Source: Sparassis latifolia
Taxonomy: Eukaryota > Basidiomycota > Agaricomycetes > Polyporales > Sparassidaceae
Length of the DNA: 64,000 nt
NCBI GenBank assembly: GCA_018466975.1
Contig: CM031562.1
Coordinates: forward strand, 2,790,001 to 2,854,000
Direction of reading: 5' to 3'
The notes below the pieces were generated by a model. The model ran no database searches. It was not told the origin of the DNA and was given only the letters and a program-made list of their open reading frames with translations. Shown here piece after piece: positions 11,581 through 23,022 of the stretch (within the stretch, counting starts at the first letter, position 1; the number at the start of each line of letters is the position of its first letter). Position numbers and translations under genes: made by a program.

Positions 11581-12262
11581 GAATGAGAGTGCACTTTAGT
11601 ATCCCGAAGACAGACTGACACTCTGCTTCAACGCTCAACTTCGTTCCTCAGGATATCCGTGTCTGGCAGACGCATGGGTTTGACCGTGCGTTTGTTTAAA
11701 TCATCACGTGCCCACTTGGACGTTCTAGTACCATACCATTCTATTAGTATGTAGTTGAGCAATACGTTGTTTAAGCATTCCTCATAGGGTAGTCACAAGG
11801 ATTCCTAACGCTTACGCTGCTGTCTGGGTGCTTGGCTATTCAATCGGACTGAGATCTGAGAAATGAACTATCCAAGATGCGTATGAGAATCAACGTACAT
11901 ACTGTATTGTGAGAATATTGGGTGACTCGGAGGGCGACGCTAACGATCAAAGAGTTTGAAGTGTGCCCACTCCCGGCGGTCTCACATGTACGCTAGTGCT
12001 GATTGCTAATTCACTCAGCCTCTAAATTGTAAGATATTCACGTTCAAACAGGGAAAAGTAGTAGATTTAGCTGACTACTCATCTGTCATCCAGCCACGTG
12101 CAAAGGGGGCCTATGCTGTGCGTAAACCCTCCCTCGGCGTACAGTCGCATCGTTGCCACCCCCGCATCCTTTCTGACCTATCGGAATTGCCGTTACCATA
12201 ATGTGTGTTCTTGCATTTTGTCCATGGTGTGAACCGGCCAACTGACAAATTCGATAGCCAAT
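11581..12262. other. Intergenic, upstream of Tnp2 gene
   Basis: Holds one copy of a ~50-bp repeat (11617-11667). Terminal inverted repeats of a CACTA-type element were looked for here and not found. Confidence 0.4.
11617..11667 (+). repeat. ~50-bp repeat, copy A
   Basis: Shares GACACTCTGCTTCAAC, then a variable stretch, then CCTCAGG and TATCCGTGTCTGGC with 33407-33451. Nothing coding is associated with it. Confidence 0.55.
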
Positions 12263-15200
12263 ATGCAACGTGCATGGGGTCGTGGTCCTCCTGAACGCGG
12301 CACAGGTCGACTCTGCCAATGTACTACAAACGGATGCGGAGGCCAGACACAAGAAGATCCAGCCACTGGACGAATAGTGCAAGGAAAATTCGTATCCGAG
12401 GTTGAATATCAGGATCATCGCAAGAAGGACCTAAGGGCGGCCAATCTGAGGTCGCAACAAGAGAATCTACCCGGCGGTGGTGGCGGAGGCACGATAACCA
12501 CTGCTCCAAGCTGGAGCACACATCCTTCAGCTTCTACATCTGTCTCGCTCTTGGTTGAGGACAATTTTCCTCCCCCCTATCCGTTTAGCAGACCGGACCA
12601 ACACCTGTCATTGTCGGAGGAAGTCGATACTTCCTCATCGAATCTCCTGCCGCACAGCAATGAAAGTCCCTCTCTGGAGCATAACGAACATGATCGCGAT
12701 CAATCGTCCTCCGAAGCCTCGCAAGGAGTCGGACGGAAAATCACAGACAGCGAGAAGCGTACTCGTAAGATAGCGAGCGCGTTAGATCGGCTTTCGCAAC
12801 TGCGTGACCTTTTCCACCAGCATAGTCAGCCTCACATCACAATCTCAGATAGGGTCGTCTTCCAGAAACCTCCTGATGCTGACGCTCCTCTGCCGGCTCC
12901 TCTGGAACGTTCCGAGACTGGAGAGGCTATCGAGGTGAATGCAGGGATCTTCAGCCTGAGGTACAACGTCCCGGATAATATGCCCATCCTCGAGTATGAG
13001 GCCTGGTTGATGAACCACCTGATTCGACTCGAAGGTATTCGGACGCATGATATGGAGTCAGCCTTCGTGAAACAACAAATTCGAGACGAGATCTTGAAAG
13101 AATGGGATCGTCTTCAGGGTCTCAAAAGACGCGCATGGGAGTTACAACGGGCAGCTCCGACGATATCGACTACTCCGCCGGCAGGGCCTGCAGCTCAACA
13201 TGATAGGTTTTCTGTTTCCACAGGTTCGTTCGAAAATCCATTTACACGAATATACATCGAATTAACTTTGTTCTGTAGCTCGTTTTCTGAAGCCACCGAT
13301 GCAGAACGCTCATGTGATTTCCATTGCGTGTTACATCACTATCGCAGTTCTCTTCCTCGTATGCCATCTGTCCACGAAAGAATCCGGCTTCGCACTTAGC
13401 TGCCTCCAGTTGATTGTCGAACTGTGTTTGTCTTTCAATGAGGGCATCTCTCCACGAGCTCGTGAAATTGTGAATACTATCCCTGCCGATGTTCGCACTG
13501 TAATCGACACCCTAAACCTTCAGCCATCCACAAAAACCTTTGTTTGTTGCCCGCGGTGCTATTCCTTGTATCTGCCCAACTCCTGTCCTGAGTTATGCAC
13601 GTTCTGCGACACACCCGCGAGTACGCCTTGTCAGGGCAAGCTTCGCAAACAGCAGACCATCAAAGGGAGAACATTCACCTTCCCATCGCGCTCTTTTCAC
13701 TACCACGACTTGAAGCAATGGGTTGGAGAACTGATGTGTCGACCTGGGATGGAGAAGTTAATGGACCGCGATGTCTATGCCAAGACCTCTGGAACTGACA
13801 GTACCATGCATGACGTTTGGGATGGCGAAGTATTGCAATCGTTCAGGGGACCGGATGGCGAGCAATTTGTGACGGCCAAAGGCGCAGAAGGCCGTTACAT
13901 CTTCAGCCTTGCCATGGACGGTTTCAACCCTTTTTCCAACAAAGCCGCGGGGAAGCGGGTCTCCAGTACAGGTATTTACATGGTCTGTCTCAATCTTCCT
14001 CGCGAATATAGGTATCGCATGGAGAACATGTTTCTAGTGGGCATTATACCTGGTCCGACAGAGCCATCCCTTCATGAGATCAATCACTTACTTCGGCCTC
14101 TTGTGGATGACCTACTCGATTTTTGGGACCCCGGAGTATGGTACTCAAGCACACCTCAGCATCCTACGGGCCGACTTGTTCGTTGCGCAGTGGTACCTCT
14201 CATCTGTGACTTGCCTGCAGCTCGTCAAGTGGCGGGATTTGCGTCTTTTAGCACCTTAAAACATTTCTGCTCATTTTGCCATCTGCACCGGCACGATATT
14301 AAGAATCTTGATCCATCCACTTGGAGACCACGCAGCGATGCAGAACATCAACACTGGGCTGACGCATGGCGCAAGGCGCAATCTGAGGAAGAGCGCGACA
14401 CCTTGGTTTCTGATCATGGGGTCAGGTATTCCGAGCTTCTGCGTCTTCCGTATTGGAAACCAGTGCTATATACCATGGTCGATACTATGCACGCGTTTCT
14501 TCAGGCGATTCTCAAGCGCCACTGCTGAGTCATTTGGGGAATGGATGTGAAGTTCATGGATGGAGATGGTCTAGAACCTAGTGATGACGGCAGTGCCGAA
14601 TCCTTCGAGGATGAAATGGACCGTGCACGCATCGCCTTTCGTACAGGCTCCAAGACAGCTCTCGGAAAATTTCCCGTTGAGATCCTGAGGGCCTTAGCGA
14701 TAGATTATGCTACCATCGAGCCGGCAGGGAGAAAGGCTGTGTTGATGAAGCGGTTGGTACAGCACGTAAGTCAATGTAATATCTATTCGTTCCATGTCAA
14801 CTCACGATAATTGTGTAGCGAATCAGCTGCGGGTGGTTCAATGATAGTGGAAAGTTAGTGAAAGAGCCCGCTCCCGGGGAGCTCCCAGAGGTTGCAGATT
14901 TACCCGGTGATTCAAGTCCTGAACAGCTGGATGCCGCACAGGAATTCTTGTGTGTTGCACCTTCCACCACGGCTCTCAGCGAATTAACAAAGCCATTACT
15001 CCTTGCGCTTTGTAACTTACACGTTGAATCCAAGAGAGGTTTGGAGAAATTGACTAAGAAGGAACTTGTTGAGCGCCTCGGTGCATGGGTGAGTGAATTT
15101 TCACGTTAGTAGTGAAGGTAATACTCATGCAAATAACAGCGTATCCAGACTGGTCTTGCCGACCGGGAAGGAAAGATACTCGTACCAGATCCTGAACGAC

Positions 15201-16639
15201 TCACTGCAGCTAGGACCGCTAGGTCAAAAACGAAGGCCAGCACAGTCCTTGGAAAGGAACAGCTTCAAGCAATCTGGGACGACATGGACGCCACTGTCCT
15301 GCCTAGCTGGATACTGCCAGCACCTTTTCATATAGGCGATGGGCGCCACGGGAAAATAACTGCAGACCAATGGCGGTCATTCTGCACGATCCACTTAGTG
15401 ATCACGCTTGGTCGTTTGTGGGGACCCCTTGAGCCTGCAAATCGACACCACCAGTTGCTGGAGAATTTTATGGATCTAGTTACTGCCATGAAGTTGTCGA
15501 CAATGCGAGCCACCTCCCCAGAGCGGATCGGGCAGTACCAAATCCATTATCTCCGATACCTCCGAGAGCTCCTTGTTCTCTTTCCAGACGTCAGCCTAAC
15601 ACCGTACCACCACTTGGCAGTGCATCTCGTTGACCAATTACGCACTTTTGGACCGACTCATTCAGTTTGGACCTTTGTGTTTGAACGGGTGAACCATGTT
15701 CTTCAGCAAATCAACAAGAACAACAAGCTTGGTCAGTGCTTTATCCATTGCAGGAATGAACACTGAACTCTCGATTACTCAGGACAAATGGAGCAGACGA
15801 TGTACGAGCGCTTCTGCATGGCACAGCGGCTCAGAAGTATCATACAAACATATGCCGTCTCGTCTCCATTGAAGCGCATAGCTGCGGCCTTCAAGAAATA
15901 TTTCGATCTAGGTGCACGTGGCACTCTTTTCACCGATATGCTCTCCTTTGAAGCCAAAGCTGTTCAGGGATTAGCTCCGTATGGATTAGAATTGCGCGAG
16001 GATCAGGCGCAGGAGCGGACTTTACCGCCAAGGCAAAGGCTGGATACAACTGTAGTTGCCCTGTTGAATGACTACTATGACAAACATTTCGGCCGCGCAA
16101 GTGCTCGAGGTGTCAGGCCACAAGGTGTTATCGAAGATAAGTTTCTATGGGATGGTGTCAAATTCACTACGTTCCAGTCCTCCCCTCGCGATAGCTACGT
16201 CGTCACTGGAAATCTCCCCTTGAACTGGTCTCCCGCCAGAATCACCAAGATATTCACGCATACCGCTGACGACAAGGATTCCCAAGGAACAACGCGGACA
16301 TTTTTTGTGGTGCAAAGATACCGAGCACTGGGCGATGCCATCCACGATCCTTATCGTGCATTCCCTTATGTCGGAGGTAGACTTTACTACAACGAAATCG
16401 AAACTTCAGCAGAGCTACTCGCTGCATCTGACATCCTTTGCCACTTCGCGCTCACCCCTTACGCTTTGGCAAAGACGGAGAGAGCACTCATCCATGTCCT
16501 TCCTCTGGATCGGGTACGCCTCTGATTATCACTTGTCTCTGAAATGTAATATGCTCAACAGATCGTCGCATTTTACAGTAATTTTTTCCACTATATATAC
16601 GACGTCGCACACACTCGCGCAGGTTGTTGGGTTCGCTAA
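12263..16639 (+). pseudogene. Tnp2-type (CACTA/EnSpm-like) transposase, one nonsense codon
   Basis: Joined exons: 12263-13223, 13279-14765, 14819-15088, 15140-15731, 15783-16513 and 16562-16639. All phases agree. The N-terminus has a short Cys cluster (CQCTTNGCGG). The core carries FVCCPRCYSLY, DGFNPFSNKA, MENMFLVGIIPGPTEPS and FCSFCHL, as in Tnp2 transposases. The C-terminal block LTPYHHLAVHL, FERVNHVLQ, MEQTMYERF is typical of the Agaricomycete branch. After ILKRHC the frame hits TGA at 14526-14528 and then continues as VIWGMDV. Related proteins have Arg there, so CGA to TGA is the likely change. Apart from this codon the gene looks intact, suggesting recent inactivation. No terminal inverted repeats or target duplications were found around it. 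Confidence 0.82.
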
Positions 16640-16868
16640 ACATGCATATGCGAGGTCCACGGCCGATGCCTAGTTCAGTAGATTACCAAACACCCCTTCT
16701 CCCACTATCTCAAAGGCGATCACCCTCCGCGATCTAATTGTATGTTAAACCACCACTTTAATAGCCGAGCCTCCATGACAGGAATAGCGGACACTAAGTG
16801 ATGACCTGGGAAAACCTACTCGTAAGACAAAACAGATATACTCATGCAAAGACTTACTTTCCCATCTT

Positions 16869-18067
16869 TCATTGCAAGTTTCCGTGGACGCCCAGTCGGT
16901 ACAGGCAGGTGAAATCTTTTGAGCCCCAATTATCGACGACCTGAAAGACAACAGTGTCCACCTGCATCCCATGCGATCGTCCAGCAATCTCGAAGTTCTG
17001 CATGTGCTGAGTATTCAAAGCATCATACTGCAAACTGCCCAGCAGAATGAGGGTGTATCCCTGAGGGAAGTTTTCCTTCAGCGTAGCCGGTAAAGACTGG
17101 AACAACTCGACGTCTAGCGCTTCCCGTTTCACCGATTCATCCTGCGCCAAACCCCACAGCAGCAGAGACCGAGGAGCAGTCCGTACATCCCGCAGTGAAG
17201 TAGTAGGGACATGATCCACCGTAACATTGGTGACGAAGATAGTGCGTGAGAGCTTGATGCCGATATATCCGCTGGATCCAGCCATAGGCCAACATTTACC
17301 AGGTTCTACACTCTCTGAGAGTAGAACAGCCGGAGGCTGTGGCACAACGCCTCGGCTACTAAAAATTCGCCTCATGAACGCAATATCTGCACGCTCAGGA
17401 AACGCATAGGAGGCGGAAATCATGGCCTGGATAGGTCTTGCGCCCATGGCATAACTGGCGTAGTCAGGCGAACCTTGAAGTCGTCCGTCGAAGCAAACCG
17501 AATGTCGTGGAGTTGTCACCGGATAAGTGCCGTATGTGAACGGAGGGCTAAAGCTATTGGCATCCGCCGTAGAAGATGCACAGCTCCACATGTTCGGGAT
17601 GTAGTCCTCAAAAATACTTGGTACGAAGGCTTTGTCAAAACACGAGAATTTCATAGCGAAATCGACCAAGACAGTAACAATCAGAGCGGACAGCGCATGT
17701 CGTACCGTGAGCTTGAGGAGCCATAGAAGCGGTGTTAGGAGACGAATGACCAAAGGTGCCAAGTGATCGGAGTTTTCGCGAGAGTCAGCACTCGTCTGTC
17801 GGCTGAGGAGCATCGGTTCTGCATTTCTGTCTGCATCGCCGTCATCGACAAAATCTGCAGCCAAATTGGCATCGGCAGAGATGGGGCTATAGCCCCTCAA
17901 CAACGGACTGGGAGAACGAGAGCGCACAGATGCCTTGGATCCGGATTACTTACGTGAATATAGCAGCAAGGTAAAGGACTCACTGCGGTAGCACTCGTAG
18001 CTTGAGCATGCTTCTCGGAAGGGCGAGAAGAGTGCTTCTGGCTCACAATTAGACGTTCTGTCATCAT
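16869..18067 (-). CDS. SUN-domain protein of the nuclear envelope
   Basis: Two exons, 18067-17984 and 17933-16869, joined at a GTGAGT donor with phase 0. An alternative in-frame start is at 18112. Layout: Ser/Asp-rich N-terminus, a hydrophobic membrane segment around HALSALIVTVLVDF, then a SUN domain over the last ~190 residues. Diagnostic blocks are GKCWPMAGSSGYIGIKL, VTNVTVDHVP, SLLLWGLAQ, VDNWGSKDFTCLYRLGVHG. Family members form trimers in the perinuclear space and bind KASH peptides, linking chromosomes or the spindle pole body to the cytoskeleton. No long coiled coil is visible between membrane segment and SUN domain, so this is a short version. It points toward the Tnp2 gene, and a broken paralogue lies in inverted orientation on the other side of that gene. 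Confidence 0.85.
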
Positions 18068-18112
18068 ATCAACTTGAGAACCACATGCTATGACAGTATG
18101 CCTTACCTCCAT

Positions 18113-19160
18113 TGTTCGGGTTGATGTCCAAGCGGTTCACCCGCAGATCCTCCCCATGAGAGTCGGGAGGGGATTCAGGTGCGAGCTTCAAAGTCCGCAG
18201 CTCCTGTGAACCGTAGGGTGAATGCTGCTCAGCGGTACTCTAATGGGAACAGGCTACTGACGGATATCGAAGATTTGGAGGATTTCTGTTCGCGTTCACT
18301 GAAAGAAGCATGCTCCTTGAGAAACTCCCCAGGACCAAACCGTCGAGGGTTATCCATGATGGACGGCAGTAGGTGGATGAGTCGGTATAGACCGTATAGG
18401 CAAAGTCAGGGCGTGCGGGGAAGATATTGGTTTCAGACTTGCAAGTTGGTTAACTCGTTATATATGAGGCTATAGCTGCATGTTTTCCGGCCTGTGCCAG
18501 ACAAAGGAGTCCAAACGCCGCACGTGGGCCCGAAATCATTAACGGATTGAAGTATATCGTGATCACTGCCCTAGGCCCGTCTTAGCTTGTCGGAAATGAG
18601 TCGGCCGCAGTCTTGATTACGCGCTAATCTCCCGCACGCAGACTACGGCCCTTATTGAGCGGGGAGAGGTAGGGTTATAAAGTATGCTTGATTACGCGCC
18701 CGTAGTACACGATTTGGCCCGGACGATGCCGAGCCCGGGATATTCTGGAAAGCAATTTGTTCGTAGTTTGACTACGCAAAATTTTTGAGATGCACTGCAG
18801 AGCAAGTGCTCTAGGAGCAAGTTCAAGAGGACATTCACTGCGGAAGAGCGACCCGGGCTCAACAACGAGAGCGCCACAGCTGAGGCCTGAGGCCTGAGGA
18901 CTGATGAGTGTCGGAGTTGCGACAGCCAATTGATGCGTATTACGGTGTGCCCTCCGCAATTCAAGTAAACTATTCTTACACCACGCTGAAACCCCACATC
19001 GGAATGCACAGCATCACAACGCAGTTACCACGAAGAACTCATTTGCATGAAGAATTTGCCTTAATAATACTAATGACGCTGGATCCGGCTGGGCGGAACG
19101 GCGGGTGCACGTTGTAGTAGGATCGCAGATCTACGCCTCATTGAACGAGTACGCCTTGAA
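18113..19160. other. Divergent intergenic region
   Basis: Separates the divergently transcribed SUN gene and the membrane-protein gene, so it should hold both promoters. No clear TATA element or binding-site cluster was recognised. Short open frames here lack any motif. Confidence 0.45.
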
Positions 19161-20390
19161 ATGCCGTCCATGGTTACCTTCCGCCTTCTTGACTTCCCGT
19201 ACTCTATCATCGTCATCCGTTCACATCGCAGGTGAAACTCCATACTCTCATGAGTGTCCCATTGGATGCTGTGGATGATGCCGTTCTGTTTGCTCGGATC
19301 GAGAATATATTCCATTCACTTCCTCATTTGTCTTTCAGCCATACTGTAGCACCTCCGGGTGGTCAGGTCGACGAGCTCCGATCTTTACTCCTGGAAGTTG
19401 CGACGACACAATTCAAAACTGTGACGAACCAAGTTATATTCGCCCTTTTAGACGAATGGGATAGCAACACGTGTGGACCACATACACTCTTTGACCGGCT
19501 CCAGGCTATACGCCGCGTAGAACGATTTGAGGCTTCATCCATTGAAGGTGATTCAAAGTCTCCGGCAGCGTTCAGTGCGTTCTCTGAGCTCGTGTTTTCT
19601 CTATTTTGTTGACAATCGTTTCAGGCGGAGAAGTTATGTTCGCACTCATGGAGGTCTCAATCTACAGATTGAACGACTTGTTGCAAAACGGAGGGACTGC
19701 GATGAAATCGGACAATCCGGCAACAGTCGTGCCTTCGCGCGGACTGGTGAATAATTCCCCTTGAACGCAATTTACTGACATTGACTACCTGCTTTGTTGA
19801 CCACGCAGGCTATTCTCCTCTCATTTTCTAGTAAGGAGGTATCCCATCTTCGAGATGCTTTCAAGAGACGCATTACCCGACTGAAAGACATCGTCCTGGA
19901 GTGTCTTAGAACTCCATCAGAAAATGGTCTGCGGAATGTATTGCTATCGGTATTCTTTCGGCGGCAAGTCGTTGAGTCGTTGGGCACAACTGTTGTTCGT
20001 ATATCGAGTTGGTCTTCCGTAAAAGAGGTTGCGTGAGTCCTACAACTTTCTTTACTCTTTCGTTGCTATCTGACTTTCACGCGCAGCGTTTCATCGTTCA
20101 TCGACGGTTTCTACGCCATTCCATCGCTCATTGCCGAGGCTTCGCATTATCTAGCTCGGATCACCCATACGATGACCTTGCAAGCAGCAGAAGTCCTGGT
20201 AAGTGGTCTCATGGTTTTTGTTTGCCGATACTCGGTAATAATTTTCTATGCCCAGACGAGTCCAGTCGTTGTATCGGTCAGTGCGGTACTAATTCTTACG
20301 GTGGGTCTACTCTTGTATGTGTGGAATGTTGCAAGGGTGCTTCTCTCGGAGTTTGAGCATGAAGGATTCCAAGTCTTAGGTAGCGTGTAA
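19161..20390 (+). CDS. Hypothetical single-pass membrane protein
   Basis: I do not recognise the family. Six exons join in phase: 19161-19172, 19232-19574, 19625-19746, 19809-20032, 20087-20198 and 20256-20390, giving 315 residues. The tiny first exon (MPSM) is the least certain part. The body is mostly helical by composition (LRSLLLEVATTQFKTVTNQV, VSHLRDAFKRRITRLKDIVL). The C-terminal exon encodes one strong membrane segment (VVVSVSAVLILTVGLLLYVW) followed by a ~25-residue tail. The transcript is divergent from the SUN gene, about 1.1 kb away. A nuclear-envelope role is possible from that neighbour alone and is not otherwise supported. Consistent splice signals and frame make it a real gene. 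Confidence 0.65.
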
Positions 20391-20909
20391 CGAAATATGC
20401 CTGCTTAGCTTACAATGCATCGTCCCTTTGGAATATCTCTGAATTGTATAATTTGAATCGAATCGCAGGTGGGTCGTGCCTATTGCTGCGTATCAGTTCA
20501 ACGCTCATATGCATCTGTTAGCATTTCGTTCCGTTCTATACATATATACTGTATGTCATTCACTGGGCTGCCTTCAGATCCCGCAACTAATCAACGTTTA
20601 TGCATTCAGGCTGCCATGTAGTCTGACTCAGCAGTGAACAAGTCGAAGACGTTGTATGTTTGATGGCCTGACCATGTCTCCGCCGAGAAGGTACAGGCCG
20701 GTCCGCTCTCTTTGCATGAGGTGCTTGCGATGGCATCTGGGATCGATCTGCCAGCAGGTGTTCGGTGTGCTTGCTGCGTTGCAATGGAGCAGCCAGCCCG
20801 CCTGATGCCTCGACTTCCTTTGTCCTCAAGACTTATATACATCTCCTATACATCCCCTACATGTGCAGCATCTTTTTGCACCCCGTCTGTTTATTGAATA
20901 TCGCTCAAC
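20391..20909. other. Intergenic, upstream of FKBP gene
   Basis: Contains the promoter of the FKBP gene. No clear element was recognised. Confidence 0.4.
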
Positions 20910-22826
20910 ATGACTCGATATGGTTCGCTATGGTAACCTCCTAGATTGTCTTCCTCCAAGTTAACAAGAGACTGATGCCTCGAGCAGGGGTGCCATCGTC
21001 CGACCAAATATTCGCGAGACCGTTATTCCAGAGATATCTGATTTGCACATCACCAACGTTAGCTTAGCAGAGCAACTGGGTCCCTACGCAAGTGGTCGCA
21101 CTTTTCTCAAGATGACTTTCACCTCCGGCAACAAAGACGTGGTCGATACTACTGTGTGCTCGCTAACGACAGGCCAGGTCCATATGTGTTTAAAACCATC
21201 CTAAACGTGCTACTGACTACAATATGCATGAAGGTAGAACAGTCTGTATTGGATTTGAAGCTGCCGAAGAGAGGAAGAGTCGTGTTTGAGGTTATCGGTA
21301 ATAAGTGAGTGTTTCATCCTGGTCATTGTTCAGAGATCCTCGATCAATGCCAACCCTTCAGTGCAATTTGCTTGTTGGGGAATTATTTGTGTATGTCTAA
21401 TAATTGCGCGTGGGATTGTACACCATCTTGACTAGTCTGCTTCTCATGTACAAGCAACTGCGGCGTAGGTGGTTTCTTTCTTCGAGGCAGATCTCGCCCA
21501 CTCATCCAAATTTTAAGATCTGCACAGGAAGACGTTGCCGAAAAGGATGCGGGCTACTTCGCTAGGAAACGAGCTCGAGATCAGTCTCCAGCTCACGAAG
21601 GTCTGTCTAGAGAGTGCGAACCCGTGTTTAGTAGTTTAATGCATACCTCTTAGACTTAAAGTCCGCGTCTACTCGCGACAAGGGGAAGGCACGGGCACCT
21701 GAACGTTCAGGAGCAACCCAAGGGTTGGCGTCCTACCTTGCTTCAAAGGACGTTAAGTCTCTTACACAAGAAAAGCTGGGTACGTCACGCCGCGACGATG
21801 ATTTACTGCTGAGCTGTTGATTAGCAACAGATAATCCTCCGAGTAAGACACCTGGTCACCGCCCGTGTGTGATAATTTGTATATACTGAGTCTCTCGTTC
21901 TTATCACTACTGTTTTTAGCCCCTTCTCTTCAGAACGCAATGCCGAGAAAGGCCCTAAATACACCTACGCCAAGAAACGTGCTCGCACTGTGTCTGCAAA
22001 CGGTAAGTCTGGAATCCGTAACGCAATTATCATGGATAACGGCTCTCATTGGATTCTTGCCAATCACAGCGCTTAAAGATGGTCAAGGAAAAGCGCCTGG
22101 CGGCAGTCCTGCGGCTGCCCAGACAGGTAGGCCGGCCATTCCTATGAAGTCCAGCGGGATTATTTCAAGCCCTGTGTTACAACGTCTTACTCCATCAGCT
22201 ACGCGCCAATCCGCATTGCCCAACAAGAAGTCGACTGTGACGAGTCATATCACCATCATCGATGACGACGAAGACGGTGACAGCGGTGGCGACGATATCG
22301 TGGAAATACAGCAATCTGCATCTGCCACGACGCAAGTCACTCTCGTCGGAGGCGTCATAGTTCGCGAGTACGATGCTGGTAAGGGTGAGTCCAGTGTGGC
22401 TATTGGGGACACAGTCACCGTGCGATACATCGAGACCCTTCACGGATCAACCATTCCTCTCAGCAAGAACACTGATGGTGATCCTGTGGGTATTACGTGA
22501 AGCATTTTGACGGATGTGTTTAATATTTGCTCTTCAGTACATTTTTACTGTTGGCGAGGGCGCCGTTCCACCAGGTAATAATACCCTGCTTTGTCGGATT
22601 GCTTCGCCGATGTTGACGTACGCCATGAAGGAGTTGAGGACGGCATTATCGGCATGAAAGTTAACGGCCAGCGTTTGATCATCGTTCCTCCCGCTTTGGG
22701 TTATGGTACGAAAGGAACCGAAGGGGTTCCGCCCAATTCCACTGTCGAATACCGTGAGCACATTTTTTGCGACATCTACCGTCCCTTGACCTCTTTACAG
22801 AGTTCTACTTACTGGCGATTGACTAA
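20910..22826 (+). CDS. Nucleoplasmin-like FKBP-type prolyl isomerase homologue with degenerate active site
   Basis: Many short exons. Supported ones include 20910-20932, 20988-21177, 21234-21304, 21362-21390, the large exon ending 22485, 22538-22574, 22631-22753 and 22801-22826. The N-terminal part (SLWGAIVRPN, VVDTTVCSLTTGQ, VEQSVLDLKLPKRGRVVFEV, ICLLGNYL) matches the nucleoplasmin-like domain of fungal FPR3/FPR4-type histone-chaperone FKBPs. A basic, Ser- and Lys-rich linker and an acidic patch (IDDDEDGDSGGDD) follow. The C-terminal FKBP fold is complete in length (GVIVREYDAGKG to VEYQFYLLAID). Aligned with human FKBP12, F36 is Ile, D37 is Pro, E54 is Ala, I56 is Pro, W59 is Val and F99 is Tyr, while Y26 and Y82 are kept. 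The fold probably persists as a chaperone or binding module with weak or no isomerase activity. Middle exon borders (21470-22080) are approximate. Confidence 0.8.
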
Positions 22827-23022
22827 GCACGGCTGTGAACTTGCGGCATTGCAGGGGTGTTGGGTCGCAGAGAAGGCTCTCTTGTCGCTAGTACTAATTA
22901 TTCCGATTTTAAACTCTGACTTGATCCCGCAAGACTTAACAATGATACTACAATGAGAATTAGACGCGATGATACTCGAACTTCACAATCAGGGCCTAAC
23001 CACACTACTCCGATAAGGACAG

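Noticed and set aside
11581..16869. CACTA-type terminal inverted repeats around the Tnp2 gene
   Set aside because: Scanned both flanks for CACTA/CACTG ends and paired repeats; none convincing. The gene is called without an element boundary.
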